DNA of 64,000 bases from Deinococcus cellulosilyticus NBRC 106333 = KACC 11606 (GCF_007990775.1 NZ_BJXB01000002.1:186001-250000), one strand, 5' to 3'. Positions 43,869 through 51,951 are shown, numbered from the stretch's first letter. The notes: a model not told the origin generated them from the letters alone. Numbers and translations: made by a program.

Positions 43869-44948
43869 ATGATGTCTCTGTATCCCATCAAGATCAAAAA
43901 ACCACAATTGACCTCTCTGCTGATTGCTTTTTCCCTGCTTCAATGTGCCCACGCTGGCAAGCAGGAATGTTATGACGCCTACCAGAGCAAAAACTACACG
44001 GTGGCCTTCAGGGAATGTCTGGGGCCTGCAGAGGCAGGTGATCGCGTGGCACAATTCAACCTGGGGTACATGCTGGCAAATGGTGCAGGGACAGAGCGAA
44101 ATGCATCAGAAGCGGCCCGGTGGTACCAGAAAGCTGCAGATCAGGGCAGCACGGGAGCACAGTACAATCTGGCCCTGCTGTATGAAAACGGGCAGGGGGT
44201 GGTCAGGGATCACGCCAGAGCTGCAACCCTGTACCAGAAGCTTGCAGATCAGGGGCATACAGATGCACAGAACAACCTGGGCAACCTGTACCGCAGAGGG
44301 CTGGGTGTGCCTCAGGATGATACAAAAGCCGTGCAGCTCTTTCTGCAGGCTGCCCTGAAAGGCTCCAGGGTGGCCCAGTACAACATGGGAGACATGTACT
44401 TCTACGGCTATGGCGTGGCCCTGAGTGACACGGAAGCCCTTTACTGGTACCGCAAATCTGCAGATCAGGGATACGCAGCGGCACAGTTCAGCGTGGGCAA
44501 CATGTACCTGCATGGCCGCAGTGTGGAAAAAAGCATGCCTCTGGCCATGCAGTGGTTTGAGAAAGCCGCAAAGCAGGGTTTCAAACAGGCACAGGTTCAG
44601 CTGGATGTGCTCAAAAAAGAACAGGAGAATCCCGTTGCAGAAGAGGTCACCTCTCAGGACATCGAGATTCAGCTGGTTTCTCCCAGAGAGGGCAGCACTG
44701 TAAAAGGAAAAACCGTGACGGTCACGTTCAGACTGTCTGCAGCAGTGGAGGGTTTTGTTCCCCTGGTTCTGGTCAATGGTGAGGAAGTCCAGGTCACCTC
44801 CAGTGCAGACCTGTCTGGCCGTGTTTCTCTGGTGACCCTGACCATGCCTCTTCCTGAAGAAGAGAAAAGCTACCGGCTGGAAATCGGGGGCGTTTCAGAT
44901 GACACCCGGCAGTTCATTTCTGCGTTTTTGAGCCTGAAAGGCGAGTAG
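43869..44948 (+). CDS. Secreted Sel1-repeat (TPR-like) protein
   Basis: A 359-residue protein with an N-terminal signal (LTSLLIAFSLLQCAHA). About six Sel1-like repeats (AQFNLGYMLANGAG..., AQYNLALLYENGQG..., and so on) span residues 45-240, and a C-terminal beta-sandwich-like domain follows (QLVSPREGSTVKGKTVTVTF). Sel1 repeats mediate protein-protein contacts. TAAAAT sits 7 bases before ATG 43869, a leaderless start. No enzymatic motif is present. Confidence 0.85.
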   Translation: MMSLYPIKIKKPQLTSLLIAFSLLQCAHAGKQECYDAYQSKNYTVAFRECLGPAEAGDRVAQFNLGYMLANGAGTERNASEAARWYQKAADQGSTGAQYNLALLYENGQGVVRDHARAATLYQKLADQGHTDAQNNLGNLYRRGLGVPQDDTKAVQLFLQAALKGSRVAQYNMGDMYFYGYGVALSDTEALYWYRKSADQGYAAAQFSVGNMYLHGRSVEKSMPLAMQWFEKAAKQGFKQAQVQLDVLKKEQENPVAEEVTSQDIEIQLVSPREGSTVKGKTVTVTFRLSAAVEGFVPLVLVNGEEVQVTSSADLSGRVSLVTLTMPLPEEEKSYRLEIGGVSDDTRQFISAFLSLKGE

Positions 44949-44970
44949 ACACCTCTCCTTCATCATCCGG

Positions 44971-44995
44971 CCCTGCCTTCAGGCAGGGTTTTTTC
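44971..44995 (+). terminator. Terminator after the Sel1 gene
   Basis: CCCTGCC and GGCAGGG form a 7-bp stem with a TTCA loop, followed by six T. Confidence 0.88.
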
Positions 44996-45232
44996 TGTCC
45001 TGAAAGTGACTTTATCAGTTGATCCATTCTGTATTTTTTCCATCGGCAGTGGCGATGGCACCTGCAAATTTCCAGCCAGAATCGGATGGTATCTTTTCAG
45101 GCCACCCAGTACCATGGTTTCAGACAGAGAACCCTCAAGCTGTTCTCTCCAGACCCGTGCCAGCCAACTCCGCTTTTTCTCTCCTCAGGCGTCTGCCCTG
45201 CAGGACCAGCCGCATTTGGCAAGGAGCCAGAC

Positions 45233-45430
45233 ATGAGACACATTGAATTTGAGGCAAAGTTGCGTTACCAGGAAATGCAGGAGGAAGCCGAAGCCCTGAA
45301 ATTGCTGCGTCAGGTTCCGAAAGCCCAACTGCTCAGGCGGTTTGCTGCAGCCCTCATGGCTCTGGCAGATCGCCTTGATCCTCCTGCTTCTTCTGTGGTC
45401 TCGCAGCAGGAACGTGCCTGCCAGCTTTAA
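45233..45430 (+). CDS. Small helical protein of unknown function, paralogue 1
   Basis: A 65-residue protein that is almost wholly helical: HIEFEAKLRYQEMQEEAEAL, then LLRRFAAALMALADRLD. It is clearly related to the 64-residue protein at 45827 (shared MxHIExEAxLRYQ and a Leu-Ala-Asp-x-Leu-Asp end). AAGGAG and a similar leader precede both ATGs. No known domain was recognised. It may be a small coiled-coil or regulatory protein. Confidence 0.65.
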   Translation: MRHIEFEAKLRYQEMQEEAEALKLLRQVPKAQLLRRFAAALMALADRLDPPASSVVSQQERACQL

Positions 45431-45826
45431 AACCAGGGGGCATTTTTGACATCAACCATTTGGTACAAATGTCCCACTTTCAACACATGACAAATGTCCT
45501 TTTTAAAGTCAATTGACCTGTAAAACAAAAAATTCCACCCTATTGTATATTCAACTTACAAAATTAAGTCCAGGTCCAATTTTAAAAAACACGCATCGCA
45601 AAATCCACTCTACTGCAACGCATTTTTACAGGAAACCAGAAGCGGCCAATTGCAAAAACCTTAAAAAATAGATGTTCTTTCTCAAACGGAAGTGGTATCT
45701 TACAGACGTACAGAAAAACTGCTGAGATTCTGACACCAAGGAATGCGTTTATGCGTCATGAATATGCATCCAGCCAGAACCCAGGCTTCTGAAACCCATC
45801 CAGGCCCACCTTGAAAGGAGCCGGCC
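45431..45826. other. AT-rich intergenic region between two paralogous small genes
   Basis: This 396-base region is markedly AT-rich against the GC-rich surroundings, with runs such as AAAACAAAAAATT. No credible coding gene, RNA motif or terminator was found. TATCTT near 45697 and a GTATCTTACAG-type stretch may hold the promoter for the second small gene. The base composition suggests a promoter/regulatory or horizontally acquired spacer. Confidence 0.5.
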
Positions 45827-46021
45827 ATGTCACACATCGAAATGGAAGCCCGCCTTCGCTACCAGGCCTACCAGCAGGAAGCAGATACCCTTCATCTGCT
45901 GAAGCAGGCCCCCAGAACCAGCATGGTGCATCAACTCGCTGAATCCCTGCGATCCCTGGCAGATCACCTTGACATGCTGCAACCCGGCCAGCACACGCTA
46001 CAGCAACGACAACCCTCCTGA
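45827..46021 (+). CDS. Small helical protein of unknown function, paralogue 2
   Basis: A 64-residue helical protein (HIEMEARLRYQAYQQEADTL, then LAESLRSLADHLDML) paralogous to the product of 45233. GAAAGGAG lies 6-7 bases before ATG 45827. It stops one base from the convergent padR gene. The pair probably arose by tandem duplication. Confidence 0.65.
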   Translation: MSHIEMEARLRYQAYQQEADTLHLLKQAPRTSMVHQLAESLRSLADHLDMLQPGQHTLQQRQPS

Positions 46022-46022
46022 A

Positions 46023-46346
46023 TCATCTGAGCAGGAAGGGCAGGGTTCGGGTCAATTGCTCAAGTTCGGATTTCCTGGCCTGCACCTCATGTGACCCTCT
46101 CGGGGTGAGCGCGTAGTACTTCACAAGGGCTCCTCCTCTGGACGTTGCTCGAAACTCACCCAGGACCTGCTGATCCTGTTCAAGTTCATGCAACACAGGA
46201 TAGAGGTGCCCCATCCTGAGGTCGAAGAAACCCCCGGTGCGTTCCTGCACCTGCTGGATGATCTGCAACCCGGACTGGGGTCCACTTTCCAGGATGTTCA
46301 GCAACAGGAGTTGCAGATGCTCCCTGAATATGCCTGATTCCACCAT
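46023..46346 (-). CDS. PadR-family transcriptional regulator
   Basis: A 107-residue winged-helix protein: LQLLLLNILESGPQSGLQIIQQVQERTGGFFDLRMGHLYPVLHELEQ and YYALTPRG are standard PadR blocks, followed by a short dimer helix. AAAGGAGGTGA lies directly upstream of ATGGTG, so the start may be ATG 46346 or the next GTG. A perfect 13-bp palindrome (46367-46393) sits just before it and is a likely operator. PadR proteins usually sense phenolics or drugs. Confidence 0.87.
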   Translation of the reverse strand: MVESGIFREHLQLLLLNILESGPQSGLQIIQQVQERTGGFFDLRMGHLYPVLHELEQDQQVLGEFRATSRGGALVKYYALTPRGSHEVQARKSELEQLTRTLPFLLR

Positions 46347-46366
46347 TCACCTCCTTTGAGAGCGCC

Positions 46367-46393
46367 CCCTGCATGCCAGACTGGCATGCAGGG
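46367..46393. promoter_or_regulatory. 13-bp palindrome between padR and the hydrolase gene
   Basis: CCCTGCATGCCAG (46367-46379) and its exact reverse complement (46381-46393) are separated by one base. It has no T-tract, so it is less likely to be a simple terminator. Its place just upstream of padR fits an autoregulatory operator. Confidence 0.5.
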
Positions 46394-46405
46394 AGCAAAT
46401 CTGAT

Positions 46406-47134
46406 TCAGCGGCTCAGCAGACTCAGAAAATCGAGTGAGGACTTCTGGTAGACTTCCAGCGTTCTGGGGTCATTGAAGCCCAGGGTGTACCCGTTCAGCG
46501 GAGGGGCCACCACCAGTCTGGCCATCTGTGCTGGAACACCCGTCAGAATGGCTTCTGAGAGGCCTTTTTCATCTTCAGGTGAAACCATGATCAGGGGAAT
46601 TTTCAGGGTGGGCAGCAGGCCTGCCACTTCATCGGTCAGGGTGATGCTGTTGGAGACCAGACCAAAAGCCGCCACACCTTTCACCTGATCGGGGTGTTTC
46701 AGGGCGTAAAAGAGGTGCATCATGGAAGAGAAACCACTGCCAAAAAGAATGACTTTCTGCTGCCCGGTGGTCTGCTGCATCCACTTCACGGCGGCCTCTA
46801 CATCCTGCATGGCGTCATAGGCATCTGCAACGGGGCCGTGGGTGCGGTTCTGGCACAGGCTCCAGTGCCCACTGATCCGCAAATCCACATTGAGCACAGC
46901 GTAGCCTTTCTGCTGCAGGGTTTTGGGAAAATCGCCATACTCACAGCGGTTGCGGGCCGGCACGTTGGGGTCCAGGTGGGCTCCATTGAACAGGATGATC
47001 GCTCCTGCGGGATTGTCCGTGGCGTAATAGTCTGCGACCACTTTCACGCCGTCCTGGGCTTCCATCTGAACGGTCTGCTGGGCAAATGCGGGGGTGAGGG
47101 CCAGAGCAACCAGGGAAAACAGCAACTTTTTCAT
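46406..47134 (-). CDS. Secreted alpha/beta-hydrolase-like protein, nucleophile uncertain
   Basis: A 242-residue protein with a signal peptide (MKKLLFSLVALALTPAFA, cleavage before QQ) and an alpha/beta-hydrolase-like core (AIILFNGAHLD, QQKGYAVLNVDLRISG, VILFGSGFSSMM, LKIPLIMVSPEDE). The elbow reads GSGFS (132-136), not GxSxG, so the usual nucleophile Ser is replaced or shifted. It may be an esterase relative that has lost activity or uses a variant. GAAAGGAA precedes ATG 47134. A promoter (47283-47306) lies upstream. Confidence 0.72.
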   Translation of the reverse strand: MKKLLFSLVALALTPAFAQQTVQMEAQDGVKVVADYYATDNPAGAIILFNGAHLDPNVPARNRCEYGDFPKTLQQKGYAVLNVDLRISGHWSLCQNRTHGPVADAYDAMQDVEAAVKWMQQTTGQQKVILFGSGFSSMMHLFYALKHPDQVKGVAAFGLVSNSITLTDEVAGLLPTLKIPLIMVSPEDEKGLSEAILTGVPAQMARLVVAPPLNGYTLGFNDPRTLEVYQKSSLDFLSLLSR

Positions 47135-47277
47135 GGCATTCCTTTCAGCAGAGCGTTTGCTCTGCGGGACAGCAGGGCTACAGGTGCGGGCGTTTCCTGT
47201 GGGTGGACAGGACAGAGACAAATCAGGGATTTGTCCTGTGGAACGGGTTCCAGAGGATTGTATTTTGGTATAGATTA

Positions 47278-47306
47278 ACGATATCGGATTTCGATAACGA
47301 AGTCAA
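47278..47306 (-). promoter_or_regulatory. Promoter with operator-like inverted repeat for the hydrolase gene
   Basis: On the minus strand TTGACT (47301-47306) is followed after 17 bases by TATCGT. The spacer holds CGTTATCG and CGATATCG, half-sites matching at 7 of 8 positions around AAATC. A repressor could block polymerase here. Confidence 0.5.
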
Positions 47307-47376
47307 TAACCACTCATCCCTGCCTGCTCCTTTCTGGGCCGATCCCTCGAAATGCCCTGACAGTGAACCCCTGCCA

Positions 47377-47404
47377 GAAAAAAGCACACTCTCTCAGGTG
47401 TGCT
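47377..47404 (-). terminator. Terminator after the tRNA-like sequence
   Basis: On the minus strand AGCACAC, 8-base loop, GTGTGCT is followed by six T. It ends transcription from the transglutaminase gene through the tRNA-like element. Confidence 0.8.
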
Positions 47405-47500
47405 GGCGTGTGGGATTCGAACCCACGGCAAGTGCATCGCTGCATTGCGAGGACGTCCTTTCGGCGACTCCTCACATTCGGCCACTCTGTCAAGCGCCTG
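47402..47500 (-). tRNA. Degenerate tRNA-Ser-like sequence
   Basis: On the minus strand the T arm is intact (GTGGG, TTCGAAT, CCCAC), and a serine-type D arm ACA-GAGTGGCCGAA-TGT is present. The acceptor stem pairs at only 5 of 7 positions. The anticodon arm has a GAGGA/TCCTC stem but a 15-base loop instead of 7. A class II variable arm is likely. The 5' part overlaps the stop codon of the transglutaminase gene. It is probably a decayed tRNA-Ser or a mimic rather than a working tRNA. Confidence 0.4.
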
Positions 47501-48392
47501 GAACCAGAGTAACAGCTTCCCGTTCCCAGACCTCCTCATGTCCATTGGGTGCCCTGCAGGTGATCTGATCCACAGGGTACCGTTCAAGCCAGTGCTGCAA
47601 GCCCTTCAGGGTCTCTTCTCCAGAAACCAGATAGGTCGCAAGCTGGTCTGTGGCCTTCAGTTCTTCCTCGGAGAGGACTTCCAGATCACGCCAGAATTCT
47701 TCAGGGCCTTCCCACAGCAGGAGTTCGATCTTGTTCAGGGACCACAGTTCATGAAGCAGGTTCCCCCGAATGAATCCTGGCCCTCCAATGGGTGACCCTG
47801 GGAAGATGGCATAGTTCCAGGGGTCCACCTCACCGGCCCTGTACAGTTGCCATGCCCTTGCAGCGGTCACAAAGACATCAGGGGAATCAGGAACGTCCAG
47901 CGGGTCAAAGCCCAGTTGAATGGCATCTCGCTGAAGCTGGTCCAGCTGGGGGTCCACCCTCACCCAGCGGTCTCCATTCCAGTATTCACCAATCACATGG
48001 TCATGCCAGTGACCTTCACGGAAGTAACCTGCAAAGCCCACCCTGCTCCGTGCAGGCACCCCCTGCGCTCTCATCAGGGCGGTGAAGAACAGCGAAAAAT
48101 CCCGACAGCATCCCAGGTGCCTCTGTTGTGGCAGCGTCTGGGATTGCAGCTCAAAACCTGCCTCCTGTCTGGCCTTCAGAAGTCTGTCAATGGATCGGGT
48201 GTTGATCTGCTGCAGTTTCTCAGCGGTTCTCTCGGTGTGGTAGGCATCCAGCCAGCCATAGTGCAGGAGGTGCTGCTGCGCGATCTCTGCAAGTTGAGAG
48301 ACCGTCCAGTCAGGAATGACCGGAAGGAGTTCGGAGCGGCTGAAAGCACTCTGGGTCTGATAAAAGTTCAAAAGCTCTGGTTGGGGTGTCAT
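47490..48392 (-). CDS. Transglutaminase-like cysteine protease domain protein
   Basis: A 300-residue protein with a transglutaminase-like catalytic core: Cys96 in GCCRDFS, His132 in HWHDHVIGEYW and Asp147 in RVDPQL. These bacterial relatives are usually peptidases or amide hydrolases rather than cross-linkers. No signal peptide was seen. TACCCT (minus strand) lies 6 bases before ATG 48392, a leaderless start. It is divergent from the GNAT gene. The C-terminal half has no recognised domain. Confidence 0.8.
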   Translation of the reverse strand: MTPQPELLNFYQTQSAFSRSELLPVIPDWTVSQLAEIAQQHLLHYGWLDAYHTERTAEKLQQINTRSIDRLLKARQEAGFELQSQTLPQQRHLGCCRDFSLFFTALMRAQGVPARSRVGFAGYFREGHWHDHVIGEYWNGDRWVRVDPQLDQLQRDAIQLGFDPLDVPDSPDVFVTAARAWQLYRAGEVDPWNYAIFPGSPIGGPGFIRGNLLHELWSLNKIELLLWEGPEEFWRDLEVLSEEELKATDQLATYLVSGEETLKGLQHWLERYPVDQITCRAPNGHEEVWEREAVTLVPGA

Positions 48393-48493
48393 GTTTGCAG
48401 GGTAAACCCTCCCCAAAGGGCAAAGTCAAATGGGATGCCCTGCCGTTCCATCTGCATCACCTCTTCAGCGAAGATGTTTCCATATGATGGGGC

Positions 48494-49288
48494 ATGACCC
48501 TCAATCCCACTCCTGAAAAGCTGCTTCAGGCCTGCATTGACAATTACGTCCAGATGTTCCCGGTGGGAATGTACCATCCACTGGTCATTCACGATGCTCC
48601 GGACCTGGCCTACCGCATTGGTGGGTTTCCCATAGCGGCCCTCAACTCTGTGGTGCGCTCCATCTTTGATGAATCAGATGCAACCCAGCGCATTGACGAG
48701 GTCCTGAGCATCTTTGAGCAGCGAAACCTGCCTCTGAACTGGGTGATCACTCCGGAAAGCCGTCCTGTGGACCTGACAGAACGACTCATGGAAAAGGGGT
48801 TCAGAAAAGGGAGCAATCTGATTGCGATGGGCAGAAGCCTGGAAGGACTGCCAGCGCTTGATCTGCCACAGGATTTCAGAATTGAGGAGGTGAGAACAGA
48901 CCGTCTGCTGGACCAGTGGGCCAGGGTGGGTCAGGTGAGCTACCATCTGCCCCCTCAGGCTGTACAGGTCAGGATCAGGCAGTTTACCCGTCTGCTGGAA
49001 TCCGACCTGTGGCCTGTGAAACTTTACGTGGGTTTTGCAGGAGATGAGGCCGTGTGCACCAGTGGTGTGCGACTGACTCCACAAAGTGCCGGTATTTATT
49101 TCGTGGGCACCCTGCCTGAACACACCCGCAAAGGCTATGGTCACCTGATCACCCTCAAACCGCTGATCGATGCACGCCAGATCGGGCATCAAATGGCTGT
49201 CCTGATGGCCACCCCTGAGGGCCTGAAGGTCTACGAGCGTCTGGGTTTTGAGCAGGTGGGAGTGTTCCAGATGTACATCCGGGAATGA
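48494..49288 (+). CDS. GNAT-family N-acetyltransferase
   Basis: A 264-residue protein. The C-terminal half carries the acetyl-CoA site (YFVGTLPEHTRKGYGHLIT, resembling the R/Q-x-x-G-x-G/A loop) and the closing VYERLGFEQVG helix-strand. The N-terminal half is an unrelated or degenerate GNAT-like domain. The substrate is unknown. TATGAT (48483-48488) ends 5 bases before the ATG, leaderless type. It is divergent from the transglutaminase-like gene. Confidence 0.85.
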   Translation: MTLNPTPEKLLQACIDNYVQMFPVGMYHPLVIHDAPDLAYRIGGFPIAALNSVVRSIFDESDATQRIDEVLSIFEQRNLPLNWVITPESRPVDLTERLMEKGFRKGSNLIAMGRSLEGLPALDLPQDFRIEEVRTDRLLDQWARVGQVSYHLPPQAVQVRIRQFTRLLESDLWPVKLYVGFAGDEAVCTSGVRLTPQSAGIYFVGTLPEHTRKGYGHLITLKPLIDARQIGHQMAVLMATPEGLKVYERLGFEQVGVFQMYIRE

Positions 49289-49304
49289 TTTCGGCCGCAC
49301 AAAA

Positions 49305-49332
49305 AATAGATTATAAATTATTATAATCTATT
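49305..49332. promoter_or_regulatory. TetR operator 1 (28-bp palindrome)
   Basis: Perfect 12-bp arms starting AATAGATTATAA (49305-49316) and TTATAATCTATT (49321-49332) surround a 4-base centre. The right arm overlaps the first bases of the -35 box TTGACT. It shares AATAG...CTATT ends and 28-bp length with operator 2. Confidence 0.75.
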
Positions 49333-49341
49333 GACTTTGAA

Positions 49342-49383
49342 CCTCCTGAATAGTTTAATACTGTTTATAAACTATTCAGGAGG
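49342..49383. promoter_or_regulatory. TetR operator 2 / SD-sequestering palindrome
   Basis: Perfect 16-bp arms (49342-49357 and 49368-49383) with a 10-base spacer. The inner 28 bp (49349-49376, AATAG...CTATT) repeats operator 1, centred 44 bp away. The right arm ends in the AGGAGG ribosome site of tetR, so it can control DNA binding and RNA folding alike. The -10 TTTAAT lies inside it. Confidence 0.75.
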
Positions 49384-49387
49384 TGTC

Positions 49388-49972
49388 ATGGGCCGCAAAG
49401 ACCTGACCCACATCCGCAGAGAAGAAATTCTGGACGCATTCGAACAGTGCATTTTCCGTTATGGCTTCGATGGAGCCACCCTCCAGCGCACTGCTGAAGA
49501 GGCCCGGGTGAACCTCGGGACCATCCACCACTACATTGGCAAAAGAGAAGACCTGCTGAAATTGCTGCTGGACCGCCTGCTGGAACGCACCACCCTGGAA
49601 GCAGCACAATTGAAAGAACACCAGCCTCAGGAAGAACAACTCCACCTGCTTCTGGAAGCTTTCTTTCTGGACCCACAGGACCCCACCAGTCGCATGCTCA
49701 CCCTCCTGGTGCAGGAAGGGTCCAGCCACCCCCAGATCCGCGCTTTTCTGACCGAAATCAACACGCTTTACTGCACCCTGCTCTCTGAGGCCATCCAGAC
49801 CCACCGCCCTGGCATGAAAAAAAGCCCCAGTGAACAGCTGGCCTTCACCATCCTCGCCCTGGCCTACGGTGGAGACATCCTGATGGACTTCGGTTTGCCT
49901 CGAAGCAAAAGGGACCGCCTGATGGACATGGCAAAATTCCTGATTGACACCAGCCCACTGGAGGGTTTATGA
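49388..49972 (+). CDS. TetR-family transcriptional regulator
   Basis: A 194-residue TetR protein. The N-terminal HTH is RREEILDAFEQCIFRYGFDGATLQRTAEEARVNLGTIHHYIGKREDLLKLLL, and the rest is an all-helical ligand domain. AGGAGG lies 5 bases before ATG 49388. Two identical-type 28-bp palindromes upstream indicate autorepression. It overlaps the DUF418 gene by an ATGA and probably controls it in response to an unknown ligand. Confidence 0.92.
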   Translation: MGRKDLTHIRREEILDAFEQCIFRYGFDGATLQRTAEEARVNLGTIHHYIGKREDLLKLLLDRLLERTTLEAAQLKEHQPQEEQLHLLLEAFFLDPQDPTSRMLTLLVQEGSSHPQIRAFLTEINTLYCTLLSEAIQTHRPGMKKSPSEQLAFTILALAYGGDILMDFGLPRSKRDRLMDMAKFLIDTSPLEGL

Positions 49973-51207
49973 ATTCAAAACGCATCACAGCCATCGATAC
50001 GCTCAGGGGGTTTGCCCTGCTGGGCATCCTGCTCATGAACATCAGCAGCTTCTCCATGCCAGACGAGGCCTATTACAACCCCAACGTGTATGGAGGCACG
50101 GACTTCTGGAACCAGCTGGAGTTTTCCGTCATGTACGTGCTGGCAGACCAGAAATTCATGGCCCTGTTTTCCCTGCTGTTCGGGGCCAGCATGATGCTGC
50201 TGATTCAGAAGCTGAAAAGCCAGCAGCGGCCTGCCGCCCGCATCCACTACATCCGCAATGGGTGGTTGCTGGTGTTTGGACTTTTGCACATGATCCTGCT
50301 GTGGGACGGAGACATCCTGCTGGTTTACGCCCTGTGTGGGATGGTGCTCTATCCCCTGCACAGGCTTCCTCCAGCGTGGCAATTCGGACTTGGTCTAATG
50401 CTTTTCCTTTCCCCAATTGCGCTTTTTGTGCAAGGACTGCAGACCGTGCAGGGATTCTCTGCTGCAGAACTGAAAACCCTGCAGAACCTGTGGCATCCTC
50501 CCCTTTCGGTGATTCAGCAGGACATTGCCGTCTACCAGAGTGACTTTCTCAACCAGATGGCTTACCGTCTGGGCATCAATGCCCCTGACACTCCCCCTTC
50601 CAGAGCAAAGGACCTCATGCTGGGTGTGGTGCTCGCAGATGGCTTTGCCCGGGCCCTGGGCATGATGCTCTGTGGGATGGCTCTGTACACATGGGGCATC
50701 ATCACTGGAAAGGCCTCCACACAGCTGTACAGCAGATGCGTGAAAGTGGGGTTTGGCATTGGGCTTCCCCTTTCGCTGTTTGCGCTGTACCAGCAACATC
50801 AGCATGGCTGGGACGTGACACACAGTCTCTTCACAGGGAAAATGCTGAGCAGTCTCTACACCCCTTTCATGGCCGCAGGATACCTGGGAATGATGATGCT
50901 CTGGGCTCGCTCGGAACGTTTCCTGATTCTGCAACAGCGGCTGACCACCCTGGGGCAGATGGCCCTCAGCAATTACATCGGACAGTCCATCCTTGCAGCC
51001 CTGATCTTCACCGGACTGGGCCTGTACGGAAAGGTGAACCGCATGGAACAACTGGGAATCGTGCTGCTCATCTGGGGCGTTCAGCTGACCTTCTCACACT
51101 GGTGGCTGTCCAGATGCCAGTATGGACCGCTGGAATGGCTGTGGCGTTCACTCACCTACCGCAGGGTGGAAAGGCTGCAGCGCAAAGCAGAGACCCCAGC
51201 CACCTGA
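49969..51207 (+). CDS. DUF418-family integral membrane protein
   Basis: A 412-residue polytopic protein with about ten helices. The N-terminus ITAIDTLRGFALLGILLMNI is the family and acyltransferase-3-like hallmark, and LSNYIGQSILAALIFTG near the C-terminus is the DUF418 signature. Its biochemical role is unknown. It is the direct partner of the autoregulated TetR gene (4-base overlap), which suggests a stress or drug response. Confidence 0.88.
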   Translation: MNSKRITAIDTLRGFALLGILLMNISSFSMPDEAYYNPNVYGGTDFWNQLEFSVMYVLADQKFMALFSLLFGASMMLLIQKLKSQQRPAARIHYIRNGWLLVFGLLHMILLWDGDILLVYALCGMVLYPLHRLPPAWQFGLGLMLFLSPIALFVQGLQTVQGFSAAELKTLQNLWHPPLSVIQQDIAVYQSDFLNQMAYRLGINAPDTPPSRAKDLMLGVVLADGFARALGMMLCGMALYTWGIITGKASTQLYSRCVKVGFGIGLPLSLFALYQQHQHGWDVTHSLFTGKMLSSLYTPFMAAGYLGMMMLWARSERFLILQQRLTTLGQMALSNYIGQSILAALIFTGLGLYGKVNRMEQLGIVLLIWGVQLTFSHWWLSRCQYGPLEWLWRSLTYRRVERLQRKAETPAT

Positions 51208-51297
51208 AAGTCCAATCTCCAACCTCTGGGAGTGATTCCGGAGGCTTTTGTTACACAGATAAGCATTCCTGACCTGCACCCACACTATGCTTGAACC

Positions 51298-51813
51298 ATG
51301 CAGCTGTCTGAAAATTTCCCTGACCTCCACGCCTTTCTGCTTGAACAATTCCAATTGCCCCTCTCCTCCATTCACGGCCCGGCGCACTGGGCAAGGGTGG
51401 GCAGAATTGGACAGAGGCTGGCCGCCCACAGCACCGCTGATCCGGTGGTGCTGGAACTCTTCAGCCTGCTGCACGACTCCCGCAGAAAAAACGACGACTG
51501 GGATCTGGAACACGGACCTGCAGCTGCAAAAGCCATGCTGAAATGGCGAGGCCAGTACTTTGACTGCACAGACCAGCAGTTCGAGGTGTTGCAGTATGCC
51601 GTGCAGCACCACACCACAGGCAAGCCCACAGATGTGGTCACCATCGGGGCCTGCTGGGACAGTGACCGCCTGGACCTGATGCGGGTGGGCATCCGCCCTG
51701 ATCCGAAATACCTCAGCCTCCCCCATTCGCGTGAAGAAAGCACCATCCTGTGGGCCATCAACCAGTCCCTGCAGGAGATGTATCCAGGGATGGAAGAAAT
51801 CGGAGAGGTCTGA
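51298..51813 (+). CDS. HD-domain-like small hydrolase
   Basis: A 171-residue helical protein with spaced histidines and aspartates in HD order: SSIHGPAHWARVGRIG, LFSLLHDSRRKND (the HD pair), LEHGPAAA, LQYAVQHHTTGK and WDSDRLDLMRVG. This matches metal-dependent phosphohydrolases. The substrate is unknown, perhaps a nucleotide. TATGCT (51286-51291) is 6 bases before the ATG (leaderless). It follows the TetR/DUF418 pair by 90 bases. Confidence 0.82.
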   Translation: MQLSENFPDLHAFLLEQFQLPLSSIHGPAHWARVGRIGQRLAAHSTADPVVLELFSLLHDSRRKNDDWDLEHGPAAAKAMLKWRGQYFDCTDQQFEVLQYAVQHHTTGKPTDVVTIGACWDSDRLDLMRVGIRPDPKYLSLPHSREESTILWAINQSLQEMYPGMEEIGEV

Positions 51814-51835
51814 GAAAGTCACCCTCCTGATCGCG

Positions 51836-51862
51836 CTGACTGCTGAGAGCTGATGGCTGACC
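51836..51862 (-). repeat. Short interspersed repeat, family A, copy 2
   Basis: On the minus strand it matches 3144-3170 at 25 of 27 positions. It lies in a short intergenic gap. A shorter relative is at 20653-20670. Confidence 0.6.
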
Positions 51863-51951
51863 GCTCTCAACATTGTGCCATTCACCAAAACCCTGACTTC
51901 TCCCCTCTGGCACCATGAGCGAGGAACAGGGGGAGGGAAAAGGAGGCATCA

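Noticed and set aside
44996..45232. Hairpin-rich leader as a known riboswitch (for example c-di-GMP)
   Set aside because: Only a small CCATCG/CGATGG hairpin was seen, and the conserved riboswitch words are absent.
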